Below the pieces are notes generated by a model that made no database searches, was not told the DNA's origin, and saw only the letters and a program-made list of their open reading frames with translations. The position numbers were made by a program, and so were the translations under genes. A stretch of DNA of 64,000 nucleotides, from contig NZ_RFLV01000005.1 of NCBI RefSeq assembly GCF_004920405.1, positions 1-64,000 of the forward strand, in the 5' to 3' direction. This DNA comes from Pseudomonas leptonychotis. Lineage in GTDB: Bacteria > Pseudomonadota > Gammaproteobacteria > Pseudomonadales > Pseudomonadaceae. Shown in pieces: positions 45,847 through 55,371 of this stretch (the stretch's first letter is position 1; each line of letters begins with the position of its first letter).

Positions 45847-47258
45847 GATGAATCCTCCACCACCCAGGTGTCTTTGGTGCCGCCACCCTGGGACGAGTTG
45901 ACCACCAACGAGCCATCGCGAAGCGCAACGCGCGTCAGGCCGCCGGGGACGATGCGGGTTTCTTTGCCGGACAGAACGAACGGCCGCAGATCGATATGCC
46001 GCGGCGCGATACCGCGCTCGACAAAGGTCGGGCACGTCGACAGGCACAGGGTCGGTTGGGCGATATAGGCTTCGGGGCGGGCAATTAGCCGGGCGCGGAA
46101 GTCTGCGATTTCAGCCTTGCTCGCAGCAGGGCCGACCAGCATGCCGTAGCCGCCGGAGCCTTGGGTTTCCTTGACCACCAGCTGTTCCAGGTTGGCCAAA
46201 ACATGCGACAGCTCAGCCGGTTTGCGGCACTGGTAGGTCGGCACATTTTTCAGAATCGGCTCTTCGCTCAGGTAGAAGCGAATCATGTCATCGACATAGG
46301 GGTAGATGGATTTGTCGTCCGCCACCCCAGTGCCGATGGCATTGGCCAACACCACATTGCCGCTGCGGTAGCAGGCCAGCAGACCGGGCACGCCAAGCAT
46401 GGAGTCCGGATTGAAGGCCAATGGGTCGAGGAAGGCATCGTCGAGGCGACGGTAAATCACATCCACCTGCTTGGCGCCCGAGGTGGTGCGCATAAACAGC
46501 TTGTCGTCGCGCACGAACAGGTCGGCACCCTCAACCAACTCCACGCCCATTTCACGGGAGAGGAAGGCATGCTCGAAATAAGCGCTGTTGAAGCGCCCCG
46601 GGGTCAGCACCACGACGTTGGGATTATCCAGCGGGCTGGAGGCTTTAAGGGTGTCGAGCAGCAGGTTCGGGTAATGATCGATCGGCGCCACACGCTGGGC
46701 GGCGAACAGTTCGGGGAACAGACGCATCATCATCTTGCGGTCTTCGAGCATGTAGCTGACGCCGCTGGGTGTGCGCAGGTTGTCTTCCAGCACGTAGTAG
46801 CTGCCGTCGCCATCGCGCACCAGATCAATGCCGGCGATATGGGCGTAGAGGTCGCGATGCAGGTTGAGGCCCTGCATGGCGATCTGGTAGCCCTCGTTGG
46901 CCAGCACCTGCTCGGCAGGCACGATGCCGGCCTTGATGATGCGTTGGTCGTGATAGAGGTCGGCGAGGAACATGTTCAGCGCCTGCACGCGCTGAGTGCA
47001 ACCACGCTCGACGATGCGCCATTCACTGGCAGGAATGCTGCGCGGGATGATGTCGAAGGGAATCAGCCGCTCAGTGCCCTGGTCATCGCCATACAGGGTG
47101 AAGGTGATACCGGCGCGGTGGAACAACAGGTCAGCCTCGCGGCGGCGCTGCGCCAGCAGTTCCTCCGGCGTATCCGCTAACCAACGGGCAAAGGCTTGAT
47201 AGTGCGGGCGGACAGCGCCACTCGCTTCGTACATTTCGTCGTAAAAGGTGCGGGCCAT
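45840..47258 (-). CDS. Circularly permuted ATP-grasp protein (DUF404/DUF407)
   Basis: 472 aa. ATP-grasp-type peptide ligase of the circularly permuted class: YVLEDNLRTPSGVSYMLEDR, the nucleotide loop VVKETQGSGGYGMLVGP and IDLRPFVLSGKETRIVPGGLTRVAL with metal-binding acidic and Asn residues (NSSQGGGTKDTW). It is predicted to form amide bonds. First gene of the three-gene operon; ACAAGGAG lies upstream of the ATG. Confidence 0.92.
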   Translation of the reverse strand: MARTFYDEMYEASGAVRPHYQAFARWLADTPEELLAQRRREADLLFHRAGITFTLYGDDQGTERLIPFDIIPRSIPASEWRIVERGCTQRVQALNMFLADLYHDQRIIKAGIVPAEQVLANEGYQIAMQGLNLHRDLYAHIAGIDLVRDGDGSYYVLEDNLRTPSGVSYMLEDRKMMMRLFPELFAAQRVAPIDHYPNLLLDTLKASSPLDNPNVVVLTPGRFNSAYFEHAFLSREMGVELVEGADLFVRDDKLFMRTTSGAKQVDVIYRRLDDAFLDPLAFNPDSMLGVPGLLACYRSGNVVLANAIGTGVADDKSIYPYVDDMIRFYLSEEPILKNVPTYQCRKPAELSHVLANLEQLVVKETQGSGGYGMLVGPAASKAEIADFRARLIARPEAYIAQPTLCLSTCPTFVERGIAPRHIDLRPFVLSGKETRIVPGGLTRVALRDGSLVVNSSQGGGTKDTWVVEDSSC

Positions 47259-47574
47259 GCCGTACTCCTTGTCACCCGGACATGGAGACAGCTTTGCAAA
47301 GCCCGCGCCATCGACGACAACGCTTATATTTCAATGAGTTAGATATTAGACCCAGGCAACACGCACCAAGCCTGGGCGCCTTGCTGAACGACAGGTCACG
47401 GCGCGCGCCGTTTTAAGGCGCGCACGCCTGAATGGCTTGGGCACTCAGAAAAACGCAGAAACCCACACCAGCCAACCTCAGCAGCTTGGCAACGGCGCGG
47501 GTCTGGCTACCCTGCATAAGCGCCCGCAATGCCACAAAAGCCCCACCGTATGGAGCACTGCGGCCATGTGCTGG

Positions 47575-47964
47575 TCAGGCGCCTTCTCGCACCTGAAACA
47601 CATTACCTTCCGGGTCGTATCCGTCGCAGGCTCTGAAACCACGGGCTTCCCATTCCTGGCTTTTAGCCCCGACGCTCCCTCCAAGCTCTGCCGCCCGCAG
47701 GCGTGCAGAATCGATGCTCGCCACCGGCAAACAAGGCTTGATGGGGGTATTTTCACGAATCTGTGGGGGTTCAGTTATCTGGATTTGCGCCGCAATTTTC
47801 GTGGGGATGCCATGAATAACCAGTTGAAACCCTTCCTGGTCTAAAACGATGTGACCCTTGTCGGCGTGGGCGACGCTCATCTCTACGACTTCTTGATAGA
47901 AGTGCGCCAGTTTTCGGATGTCTTTGGCAAATACAACAATGCTAGGTTTCGGCTTGGGCTTCAT
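47575..47964 (-). CDS. VOC/glyoxalase-superfamily protein
   Basis: 129 aa, one vicinal-oxygen-chelate unit with two beta-alpha-beta-beta-beta modules (IVVFAKDIRKLAHFYQEVVEM and VASIDSARLRAAELGGS, ending DPEGNVFQVRE). The C-terminal metal Glu of VOC proteins is present, but the N-terminal His ligand is not obvious. It may act as a resistance or dioxygenase-type protein; function unknown. The 47259-47574 gap has no supported feature. Confidence 0.82.
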   Translation of the reverse strand: MKPKPKPSIVVFAKDIRKLAHFYQEVVEMSVAHADKGHIVLDQEGFQLVIHGIPTKIAAQIQITEPPQIRENTPIKPCLPVASIDSARLRAAELGGSVGAKSQEWEARGFRACDGYDPEGNVFQVREGA

Positions 47965-48047
47965 CTCAAGACCTTTCCATGGTGTGAGTAAGGTAACGAA
48001 AATTCGCAGTGTCGATTGGCCAAGGTACTGGCTGTCTCGCCTGCGTA

Positions 48048-48755
48048 TCAGAGACCAGCCAAGTATAACCAGTGGCGATAGAACCCCTCGGCAACGCGGT
48101 TCAGTTCAACGACCTTGGCCGGCAAGCCTTCGAGCATCTGCGCCCTGCTCTGCTGGCTGGGCTGGCTATCGTCCAGCAGATGATGCCAGTCGCCGAGCCA
48201 TTGACGCACTAGGGCTTCGTCCATTTCCGGGTGGCCTTGCAGGGCCAGCAGCTTATCGCCCCAGGCAAATGCCTGGTTGCTGCACCAGGGGCTGCCGAGC
48301 AAGGGCTGCGCGCCAGCCGGAATGGCAAAGCTGTCGCCATGCCATTGAAACATCGCGAACTGCGCCGGCAGGTGCTGCAACCAAGGGCTGGGCGCAGCCT
48401 GATCGAGACGACTCAACGGCTGCCAGCCGCTTTCGGTGTAAGGCATGCGAGTAATGTCCGCACCCAGAGCCTTGGCCAGTAACTGGCCGCCCAGGCAGTG
48501 GCCGATCAGCGGGATGTCGCGGCGGATCAAGTGTTGCAGCGCGGCCACTTCGGTTTGCAGCCAGGGCAACGGGTCATTCACGCTCATCGGCCCACCCATG
48601 ATGGCCACGGCCTTGGGGCGATCAAGATCGATGCCCTCCAGCTCGCCCAAATCGGCGCGCAGCACGGTAAATGCGTGGCCAGCCTGCGCCAGCACCTTGC
48701 CCAAATGGGCCGGTGGACAGTAATCAATATGGGTAAAAATCAGAATGTCGGTCAT
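48048..48755 (-). CDS. Class I glutamine amidotransferase-like protein
   Basis: 235 aa from ATG 48755. Stand-alone GATase1: nucleophile elbow IGHCLGGQLLAKALG, catalytic His in ALQGHPEMD, and the MGGPMSVND strand typical of GMP-synthase-like amidotransferases of unknown substrate. Unrelated in position to the similar gene at 35996. Confidence 0.88.
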   Translation of the reverse strand: MTDILIFTHIDYCPPAHLGKVLAQAGHAFTVLRADLGELEGIDLDRPKAVAIMGGPMSVNDPLPWLQTEVAALQHLIRRDIPLIGHCLGGQLLAKALGADITRMPYTESGWQPLSRLDQAAPSPWLQHLPAQFAMFQWHGDSFAIPAGAQPLLGSPWCSNQAFAWGDKLLALQGHPEMDEALVRQWLGDWHHLLDDSQPSQQSRAQMLEGLPAKVVELNRVAEGFYRHWLYLAGL

Positions 48756-48870
48756 GCGCCGAGTCTGATGCAAAGCGCAGGCTGGGGTCGAGAGGCGATT
48801 GGTGAGGGAGATACATACGTGGGGCTGATACGAAACCGGCCAGCTTGAGGCTGGCCGGTATTTGAGACCA

Positions 48871-49212
48871 TCAGGGCTGCAGGTTTCTCACTTCCTGGGT
48901 AACGCCCCACCCATCCAGCTTGCCGCCAAGCGGCGCCACAACTGACTCCAGGTCATGCTCGAAGTCATCAATACCGTGATACGTCGCGAACATTACTTTA
49001 CTGACTTGCAGGTGCCAAACGCCGTCATCACGTTCGGTCACCAGGGCGTGGAAAGACTCTCCACGGAACTTGCGGGTGGCCAAGCGGGCCCGCTCCTCAT
49101 CCGGAAAAAGGGCATAGAACTCGATGGGATGAAAGCTGGCAAAGTCGAAGCCACCCTCTTTCATCCGCCGTAAAACCCCATTGCTGACATCATCGTGCAA
49201 GGCTGTGCTCAT
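48871..49212 (-). CDS. RraB-family ribonuclease E regulator-like protein
   Basis: 113 aa. FPDEERARLATRKF, the central W-H-L-Q-V-S-K-V-M strand, an acidic helix (IDDFEHDLESVV) and the terminal GGKLDGWGV agree with RraB/DUF695-like proteins, which bind and inhibit RNase E in enterobacteria. The acidic N-terminus of enterobacterial RraB is short here. The family is fairly clear; regulation of RNase E is not shown. Confidence 0.7.
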   Translation of the reverse strand: MSTALHDDVSNGVLRRMKEGGFDFASFHPIEFYALFPDEERARLATRKFRGESFHALVTERDDGVWHLQVSKVMFATYHGIDDFEHDLESVVAPLGGKLDGWGVTQEVRNLQP

Positions 49213-49398
49213 GAAGTGACCTCCTCAGGCGATGGACAAATTCACAGGACGCTAAAGAACCAACAAGGTGTCGATACTGCAGTGCAACGACCTGGTAAAC
49301 GCTTTCCCATTGCTACCGCTAGAGCTTCAGCGGTGTTGCGGCACCCAGTGCAGTGCCACCCGAGAATCAAGCGATCAAGCTGCTTGATATGTCATAAG

Positions 49399-49450
49399 CC
49401 AGACCTGAAACCAGGGTCTGGCCAACGCAGGCGTGTTCAGAGCGAACACG
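49399..49450 (-). terminator. Two adjacent hairpins downstream of the SDR gene
   Basis: CCAGACC/GGTCTGG (49399-49421) and CGTGTTC/GAACACG (49432-49450) lie side by side in the 304-bp gap after the monooxygenase-esterase-SDR operon. T-tracts are lacking, so termination is only a guess. Confidence 0.35.
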
Positions 49451-49516
49451 TCAGACGCGTTAATTGCAGACTAGTCCTATCGCGTAGCCTTTGCCCAGCT
49501 AAAAATATCGTCCGCC

Positions 49517-50278
49517 TCAATCGCGACCTAACCAGGCCATGATGCGCCGGGTCAGCCAGGCTGGTGTCAACTGGCCGGACCAGTACATCAGTTTGAATTG
49601 CAGACTGATTGGCCGGTGTACCGCACGACTTTGCGCTTGCATCCAGGCAGCCTGGGCCACGGCGTGCGCATCCAAGTTAACCCCTAAACGGCGCAGTACA
49701 GGGGCCTGAAAGCGTTGATTGTTAAGCATCGGCGTGCTGACAAAGGGCGGCATCAGATCACCGACGCGGATGCCGTGCTTGGCCCATTCCAAGTCCAGCG
49801 CTTCGGTCAGCCCGCGTACGGCGAACTTGGAGGCCGAGTAACTGGCCAGATGCGGCACGCCATACAGCCCGGAGGCCGAGCCCATGTTGATCACCTGCGC
49901 TTGCGGTGTGGCGTTCAGATACGGGAACGCCGCATGGGTCATGTTTAACAACCCCTGCACGTTGATTTGCAAAATTCGCGCATGCTCGGCCAGCTCAATG
50001 TCCTCGAAATGGCCACAGTGCAAAATACCGGCACTGTTAAACAGCAAACGTAACTGCCCACCATGCAAGGCGCAAAAATCCGCCAAGGCAACCTTGACCG
50101 CTGCCGGATCAGTTACATCCAGCTCGGCATGCCAGACGTTACCCAGCTCGCCTGCCAGCTTGGCCAGCGCCTGATGATTGATATCGAGCAAACCGACCTG
50201 CCAACCGTGCTGATGAAACAGCCGTGCGGTGGCCGCGCCGATCCCCGAGGCCGCACCGGTAATCAAAATATTGCGCAC
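49517..50278 (-). CDS. Short-chain dehydrogenase/reductase
   Basis: 253 aa starting at GTG 50278, which directly abuts the esterase TGA. Classical SDR: NAD(P) motif TGAASGIG (7-14), catalytic Ser in NMGSASGLYG and YSASK (Tyr-x-x-x-Lys). The Asp after beta-2 (LLDINH) favours NAD. The C-terminus carries a hydrophobic amphipathic end (WLTRRIMAWLGRD). Last gene of the monooxygenase operon. Confidence 0.92.
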   Translation of the reverse strand: MRNILITGAASGIGAATARLFHQHGWQVGLLDINHQALAKLAGELGNVWHAELDVTDPAAVKVALADFCALHGGQLRLLFNSAGILHCGHFEDIELAEHARILQINVQGLLNMTHAAFPYLNATPQAQVINMGSASGLYGVPHLASYSASKFAVRGLTEALDLEWAKHGIRVGDLMPPFVSTPMLNNQRFQAPVLRRLGVNLDAHAVAQAAWMQAQSRAVHRPISLQFKLMYWSGQLTPAWLTRRIMAWLGRD

Positions 50279-51214
50279 TCAGCAGCCCCGCTCACGCAGA
50301 AAGCTCACCACTTCGGCCAGAGCAAAATCGGCGGCCTTAAGCATGCCCGCGTGGGCCTGGAACACGTGCCACAGGCCTGGATAACGCTGCAGGCGCACAT
50401 CCACACCGGCGGCTTTGGCTTTGTCGGCAAAGCGCAGGCTGTCATTACGCAGAACCTCGTCTTCACCCACCTGGATCAGCAGCGGAGCCAGCCCTTGGAG
50501 GTCGGCAAACTGTGGCGATAACCCGGGGTCGTCATGCGCCACGTCGGTTGGGCAATACAGCTTCAACGCCAGTTCCACCCACTTAGGATGGATCAGCGGA
50601 TCACCCGCCGGTGGCTCGTGAAGCTGCGTACCGGTGAAATCAGTTACCGGGGAAAAACACACCAACGCCGCGGGCTGCGGCAAACTCAAATCGCGCAAAC
50701 GCAAGCTGGTAATCAGGCTCAGGTTGCCACCGGCTGAATCACCGCCCAGCACAATCTGCTCAGGTCTGTAGCCTTGTTCAAGCAGAGCCTGAAACGCCGC
50801 CAGGGCATCTTCGCGTGCCGCCGGGTATTGATGCTCCGGCGCCAGGCGGTAGTCCAGTGCGCACACGTCCATCTGCCCACGCTTAGCCAAATTGGCGCAA
50901 ATCGCTCGATGGGTATTCGCTCCACCAATCAGAAATGCCCCGCCATGCAGGTACAACAGCACAGTGCCACGAGCCCCCTGCGGCTTGTGCCATTCGCAAG
51001 GTCGCCCGCCCAGCGTGCCAGCGCTGCGGGTGACCCCGCGCGGAGTCGGGCTGGCGGCGGTTAGCAGGCGCAACACCGCGCGCTGCCCGGCAACCGGCAT
51101 AGGTGGGCGCACCAAACCACGAAAAAACAGGCGCAGACTGGTACGCAAAACGCTGCGCAGGAACGCCTGATCGGCCGCTGGGGCAGTGAATTCAACGGGT
51201 GCATTCATAGTCAT
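50279..51214 (-). CDS. Alpha/beta hydrolase of the hormone-sensitive lipase family
   Basis: 311 aa. HGGAF oxyanion motif (YLHGGAFLIGG), nucleophile elbow GDSAGGN, acid in GEDEVLRND and His in LWHVFQ. Esterases of this type often hydrolyse the lactone or ester formed by a Baeyer-Villiger monooxygenase, and that gene is directly upstream with a 23-bp overlap. The start may be ATG 51214 or 51208. Confidence 0.92.
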   Translation of the reverse strand: MTMNAPVEFTAPAADQAFLRSVLRTSLRLFFRGLVRPPMPVAGQRAVLRLLTAASPTPRGVTRSAGTLGGRPCEWHKPQGARGTVLLYLHGGAFLIGGANTHRAICANLAKRGQMDVCALDYRLAPEHQYPAAREDALAAFQALLEQGYRPEQIVLGGDSAGGNLSLITSLRLRDLSLPQPAALVCFSPVTDFTGTQLHEPPAGDPLIHPKWVELALKLYCPTDVAHDDPGLSPQFADLQGLAPLLIQVGEDEVLRNDSLRFADKAKAAGVDVRLQRYPGLWHVFQAHAGMLKAADFALAEVVSFLRERGC

Positions 51215-52664
51215 TTAACTCCGGTGCGCGGGTCTGCTGGCGGTAGGTAAAGGTATAGCCCGGCCAGTTGTTGGTGCTTTTGCCAGAGGCGGTTTTGTAC
51301 CAGCTTGAACACCCTTGTTCCCATATCGTTCGATGTGAGCTGGCCTGGATCTGCTGATTAAAGCGCTGCTGTGCCGTGGCCTTCACATCCAGATAACGCA
51401 CTCCCTGGCGCAGCACATCAAGGCAACTCAACACATAGCGAAACTGACTCTCAAGCATGTAGATAATCGAGTTGTGGCCCAGGTTGGTATTGGGTCCGTA
51501 GAGAATAAACAGGTTGGGAAAGCCGCTGACGCTGATGCCTTTATAGGCTTCGGCACCGTCACGCCAAGCCTGGTTGAGCGACAGCCCGCCCAGCCCGGTA
51601 ATGTGCATCGGCGCGAGGAAATCCGTGGCCGCAAAGCCGGTGCCATAGATCAGCACATCGCAGGGGTGCTCGCGGCCATCGGCGGTGACGATGGCGGTTT
51701 CAGTGACGGCGCTGATCGCCTCGCTGATCACCGACACATTGGGTTGCGCTAACGCTGGATAGTAGTCATTGCTGATCAGGATACGCTTGCAGCCCATGGG
51801 GTAATCCGGCTGCAGCTGAGTGCGTAAATGCGGGTTACTGATGTGCTGATTTAGCTGACGCTCGAAACTGAAGCGAAACAGCTTCATCAGCCGCGGGACA
51901 CTGATAAACGCCAGACCGCGTACCTCGTACTGGATGTATTTGAGGCCACGATCAATGCGCTGCAGCCACGGCAGCCGGCGCATCACGGCGAGTTCCCAAG
52001 GTTTGTACACGCGGTCTGGTTTGGCTAATACATAGGCCGGCGAGCGCTGGAACAGCTTGAGGTCGGCAACCTTGGGCTGGATCTGCGGAACAAACTGAAT
52101 CGCCGAAGCACCCGTACCGATCACCCCCACGCGCTTGCCGGACAGGTCCAGATCATGCCGCCAACGCGCCGAGTGGAAAGCCTCGCCCTGAAAACGTTCT
52201 ATACCGGGCAGCGCGGGAAAGGTCGGCTGATTGAGCTGTCCACAGGCGCTGATCAGCACTTCGGCGCAGAGCTCTTCACCATTGCTTAGGGTTACCCGCC
52301 ACAGCGCGGCTTCGGCATCAAACGCTGCCGAAGCCACTTCGGCATTGCAGCGAATACGCGAGCGCAGCTGGTACTTGTTCACGCAGTGCAGCATGTAGCC
52401 GTGAATTTCCGCCTGGGGCGCGAATTTACGGCTCCAGTCGCTTTTCAGCTCAAAGGAAAATGAATACAGGTGCGAGGGCACATCGCAGGCCGCGCCGGGG
52501 TAGCTGTTATCACGCCAGGTGCCGCCTACTTCTGCAGCCTTCTCTAGGATCAGAAAATCTTCGATACCGGCTTTCTGCAACTGAATGGCCATACCCAAGC
52601 CACCAAAACCGCTGCCAATAATCAGCACGCGCAACGGTGCCTGATTCTCGGAGTTGTTATTCAT
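51192..52664 (-). CDS. Baeyer-Villiger-type flavin monooxygenase
   Basis: 490 aa from MNNNSENQ (ATG 52664). First FAD site GSGFGGLG, GGTWRDNSYPGAACDVPSHLYS, the BVMO fingerprint F-x-G-x-x-x-H-x-x-x-W (FQGEAFHSARW) and the NADPH site GTGASAIQ. It inserts oxygen next to a ketone, or oxygenates heteroatoms. Heads an operon with esterase and SDR and faces an AraC regulator. The substrate could be a cyclic or aliphatic ketone or a terpenoid. Confidence 0.92.
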   Translation of the reverse strand: MNNNSENQAPLRVLIIGSGFGGLGMAIQLQKAGIEDFLILEKAAEVGGTWRDNSYPGAACDVPSHLYSFSFELKSDWSRKFAPQAEIHGYMLHCVNKYQLRSRIRCNAEVASAAFDAEAALWRVTLSNGEELCAEVLISACGQLNQPTFPALPGIERFQGEAFHSARWRHDLDLSGKRVGVIGTGASAIQFVPQIQPKVADLKLFQRSPAYVLAKPDRVYKPWELAVMRRLPWLQRIDRGLKYIQYEVRGLAFISVPRLMKLFRFSFERQLNQHISNPHLRTQLQPDYPMGCKRILISNDYYPALAQPNVSVISEAISAVTETAIVTADGREHPCDVLIYGTGFAATDFLAPMHITGLGGLSLNQAWRDGAEAYKGISVSGFPNLFILYGPNTNLGHNSIIYMLESQFRYVLSCLDVLRQGVRYLDVKATAQQRFNQQIQASSHRTIWEQGCSSWYKTASGKSTNNWPGYTFTYRQQTRAPELNDYECTR

Positions 52665-52771
52665 TGTTGTATCCCCAACCGCAAACAATGCGAATGACAA
52701 GATGCTACTTGTCAGCTGCCTGGCGGGTTATGGCATAGTCGGCCAATTGATTGTGACTTTCGGACAGATGC

Positions 52772-53794
52772 ATGCCCGCCAATGCCGTTCACCTATCCAG
52801 GCGCAGCATCATCAGCGCTCAACTGCTGACGCAACTAGGCCTCGATCACGGCCTGAGCGTCGAACGCTGCCTGCACAACACCGGCCTCAGCCCCCTGCAG
52901 CTGGCCGAGCTGCACAGTGAAATCGAAGGGGCGCAAGAGCTGCAGCTGATCCGCAATCTGATCGACGCCCTTCCCGCGCAATACGACCTGGGCCTGCAAG
53001 CCGGCCTGCGTTATCAGCTGACCACCTATGGCATCTGGGGCTATGCCTTGCTCAGCAGTCAGACGTTCCGCCAAGCCGCCGAACTCGGTCTGCGCTACCT
53101 GGACCTGACCTTCGCCTTCAACCGCATCACCCTGAGCGAAGATGCCAGCCACGCCCACCTGGAGCTTGACGGCAGCCACTTGCCGGACCCGCTGCGTGAT
53201 TTCTTACTGCTGCGCGATGCGGTCGCGGTCATGGTGATTCAGCGCGAGTTGACCGGCGCTCGAATACCCCTGAGCCACGTGCAGTTGAGCATGTCAACGC
53301 CACACAATCCGGCGCCATTTATCGAACAGTTTGGTCTGCTGCCGGAGTTCGCTTGTGCGCGCAATCGCATCAGCTTCCTACGTCACCTGTTGGATTTACC
53401 CCTGCCCCGCGCCAACCCTCACAGCACCCAGCTCTGCGAGCTGCAATGCCAGGCCTTACTGGCCAAGCGCCAAGTGCGCAGCGGCCTGGCCGGGCAGATT
53501 CGTGACCGCTTACTGAGTACACCGGGGCGGCTGCCGGATATGGAGTTGATCGCCCATGAGCTGAACCTCAGCAGCCGCACCTTGCGTCGTCACCTGAAAG
53601 ATCAGGGCAACAGCTTTCGCCAGTTACAGGAAGAAGTGCGCCAAGCCCTGGCCGAAGAACTGCTGGCCATCATCAGTCTGAGCCTGGAAGAGATTGCCGA
53701 ACGTTTGGGCTACAGCGAAGTGTCAAACTTCCTCCATGCTTTCAAGCGCTGGAAAGGCCTGACGCCTGGGCAGTATCGCCAGACGCTGAGCTGA
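52772..53794 (+). CDS. AraC-family regulator divergent from the monooxygenase operon
   Basis: 340 aa. N-terminal arabinose-binding-like sensor of the OruR/ToxR class (ISAQLLTQLGLDHGLSVERCL, GIWGYALLSS) and two C-terminal HTH motifs (MELIAHELNLSSRTLRRHL; LEEIAERLGYSEVSNFLHAFKRWKGLTPGQYR). Divergent from the monooxygenase with a 107-bp shared gap, so it is the likely regulator of that operon. Confidence 0.92.
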   Translation: MPANAVHLSRRSIISAQLLTQLGLDHGLSVERCLHNTGLSPLQLAELHSEIEGAQELQLIRNLIDALPAQYDLGLQAGLRYQLTTYGIWGYALLSSQTFRQAAELGLRYLDLTFAFNRITLSEDASHAHLELDGSHLPDPLRDFLLLRDAVAVMVIQRELTGARIPLSHVQLSMSTPHNPAPFIEQFGLLPEFACARNRISFLRHLLDLPLPRANPHSTQLCELQCQALLAKRQVRSGLAGQIRDRLLSTPGRLPDMELIAHELNLSSRTLRRHLKDQGNSFRQLQEEVRQALAEELLAIISLSLEEIAERLGYSEVSNFLHAFKRWKGLTPGQYRQTLS

Positions 53795-53926
53795 ACGGCG
53801 CAGCTGACGCCTTATCGCCCAGGCTGACCTTTTGCCATTTCGTCCGTCACATTGGCACTTTCCACCCTCAAGCACGCGACCATTTGCGCCGATACTGCTG
53901 AGCACAACCTACTGATTGGAGCTTGC

Positions 53927-55338
53927 ATGCGACAGGGTTTTCTCGGGCAGTTCCTGCCACATGATTTGACCGACCAGGCCAGCATTCTGTTAGCCCGCAC
54001 CCTTGCCTTCAGCGCCTTGTGCAGCGTGGTTATCGGCCTTTACGCTGCATCAAGTGGGCCGCATGGGCAACGATGAGCTGATGTATGGCTCGTTGCTGCT
54101 GGTACTGGGCATGCCGTTGATGCTGATGGTGCTGCGCAGCGCTGTGTTGCCGCTAGCCGTGGCAGCGAATATGGCGTTGGCCTGTATGGCCAGCTACTCG
54201 ATGTTGCTGACCTACCAGTTGGGCGGCCTGCACTCGGCACACATCTATTGGCCGGTGGTGATCATCGTTTTCGCCTACCTGCTGGCCGGAGCCCGCAGCG
54301 CCATTGTCTGGAGCCTGGTGCAAGTGCTGTTCGTGTTCGGGTTGATCCGCCTGGAACGCAGCGGTGCCAGCCTGCCAGTATTCGAACTGAGCCCCCCCGG
54401 GATGCCGCCGTCAACACCTACTCGGGCTACATCCTGCCGGCGCTGACCGTGTGGTAGGCACAGTGGTACAGCGCGCAACTGCGCAACCAGGCGCTGGCCG
54501 ATGCCGAACAGGCCCTCAGCGAATCCCGCGAGTTCGGTCAACGCGCCGCTCGGTGGCATCGTCGATGAAGTGCGCAGCACCGCCAGCGACCTGCTGCAAA
54601 TGGCCGGTCAGCTGCAACAGACTCTTGGCGGCATTCGCCAGCGTTGCCAGAGCATCGACACCGATGTGCAGCAACAAGCCGATGCCATGCAGCAACTTGA
54701 TCTGGCACTGCATCACGTATTGGACAGCCTCGCCGCCAGCACCGGCCATATGCAGCAGCTCAGCCAGGACACCCAGCACAGCAGCAGCCAGGTGAATGCC
54801 TGTGCACAGCGCATGGAAGACGCCCAGGCCAGCAGAGCAACCAGCGCATCGCCAAATCCATGCAGATGATCAGCGCCATCGCACAACAGACCAATCTTCT
54901 TGCGTTAAATGCGGCTATTGAAGCGGCCCGCGCCGGCGAGCATGGTCGTGGCTTTGCAGTGGTGGCCGACGAGGTGCGCAGCCTGTCGCAGCGCAGCAAC
55001 TCAACGGCCGACACGGTGCAGAGCGTGCTCAGCCAATCGCAGCAAATCATCGACACCGGTGCGGCCTAGGTCAGCGATGTCGGCAGGCCTTGAGCAGCAA
55101 CTCCGGGCTGACCGACAACCTCTCGCAATAGATCCTGCAGCACAGCCAAGCGCTGACCAGCGCCCACAAGCAATTGATGCACGTGCGTGACAACAGCGGC
55201 GCACAGCATCAGACCAGTCTGCGTCAACGCGAAGCCAGCGCCGAATTATTGGATGCCCAGGAATCACTGGTGCAACTGGGGCAGCAGTTGGAGCAGCTTT
55301 CCCATCAGCTGCATCAGCGCGTGGCCGGGCAGCATTAA
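53927..55338 (+). pseudogene. Decayed methyl-accepting chemotaxis protein
   Basis: The fragments line up as one receptor in shifting frames: MRQGFLGQFLPHDLTDQ..., a block of membrane helices (LMYGSLLLVLGMPLMLMVL...), a TAG within the linker near 54456, a coiled-coil segment from ~54540, the MCP signalling hairpin ([23 protein letters not shown], ~54908-54976), a further TAG near 55068, and a C-terminal coiled coil ending VAGQH at 55338. At least four frameshifts or stops make it non-functional. The membrane part has about five helices and no periplasmic Cache domain. Confidence 0.88.
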
Positions 55339-55371
55339 AGTGAAAATATCGGATCTGTAGGAGAGAGTTGC

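Noticed and set aside
46161..47180. 339-codon plus-strand frame opposite the ATP-grasp gene
   Set aside because: His/Gln/Val-rich shadow composition, no family pattern, fully antisense to a well-supported gene.
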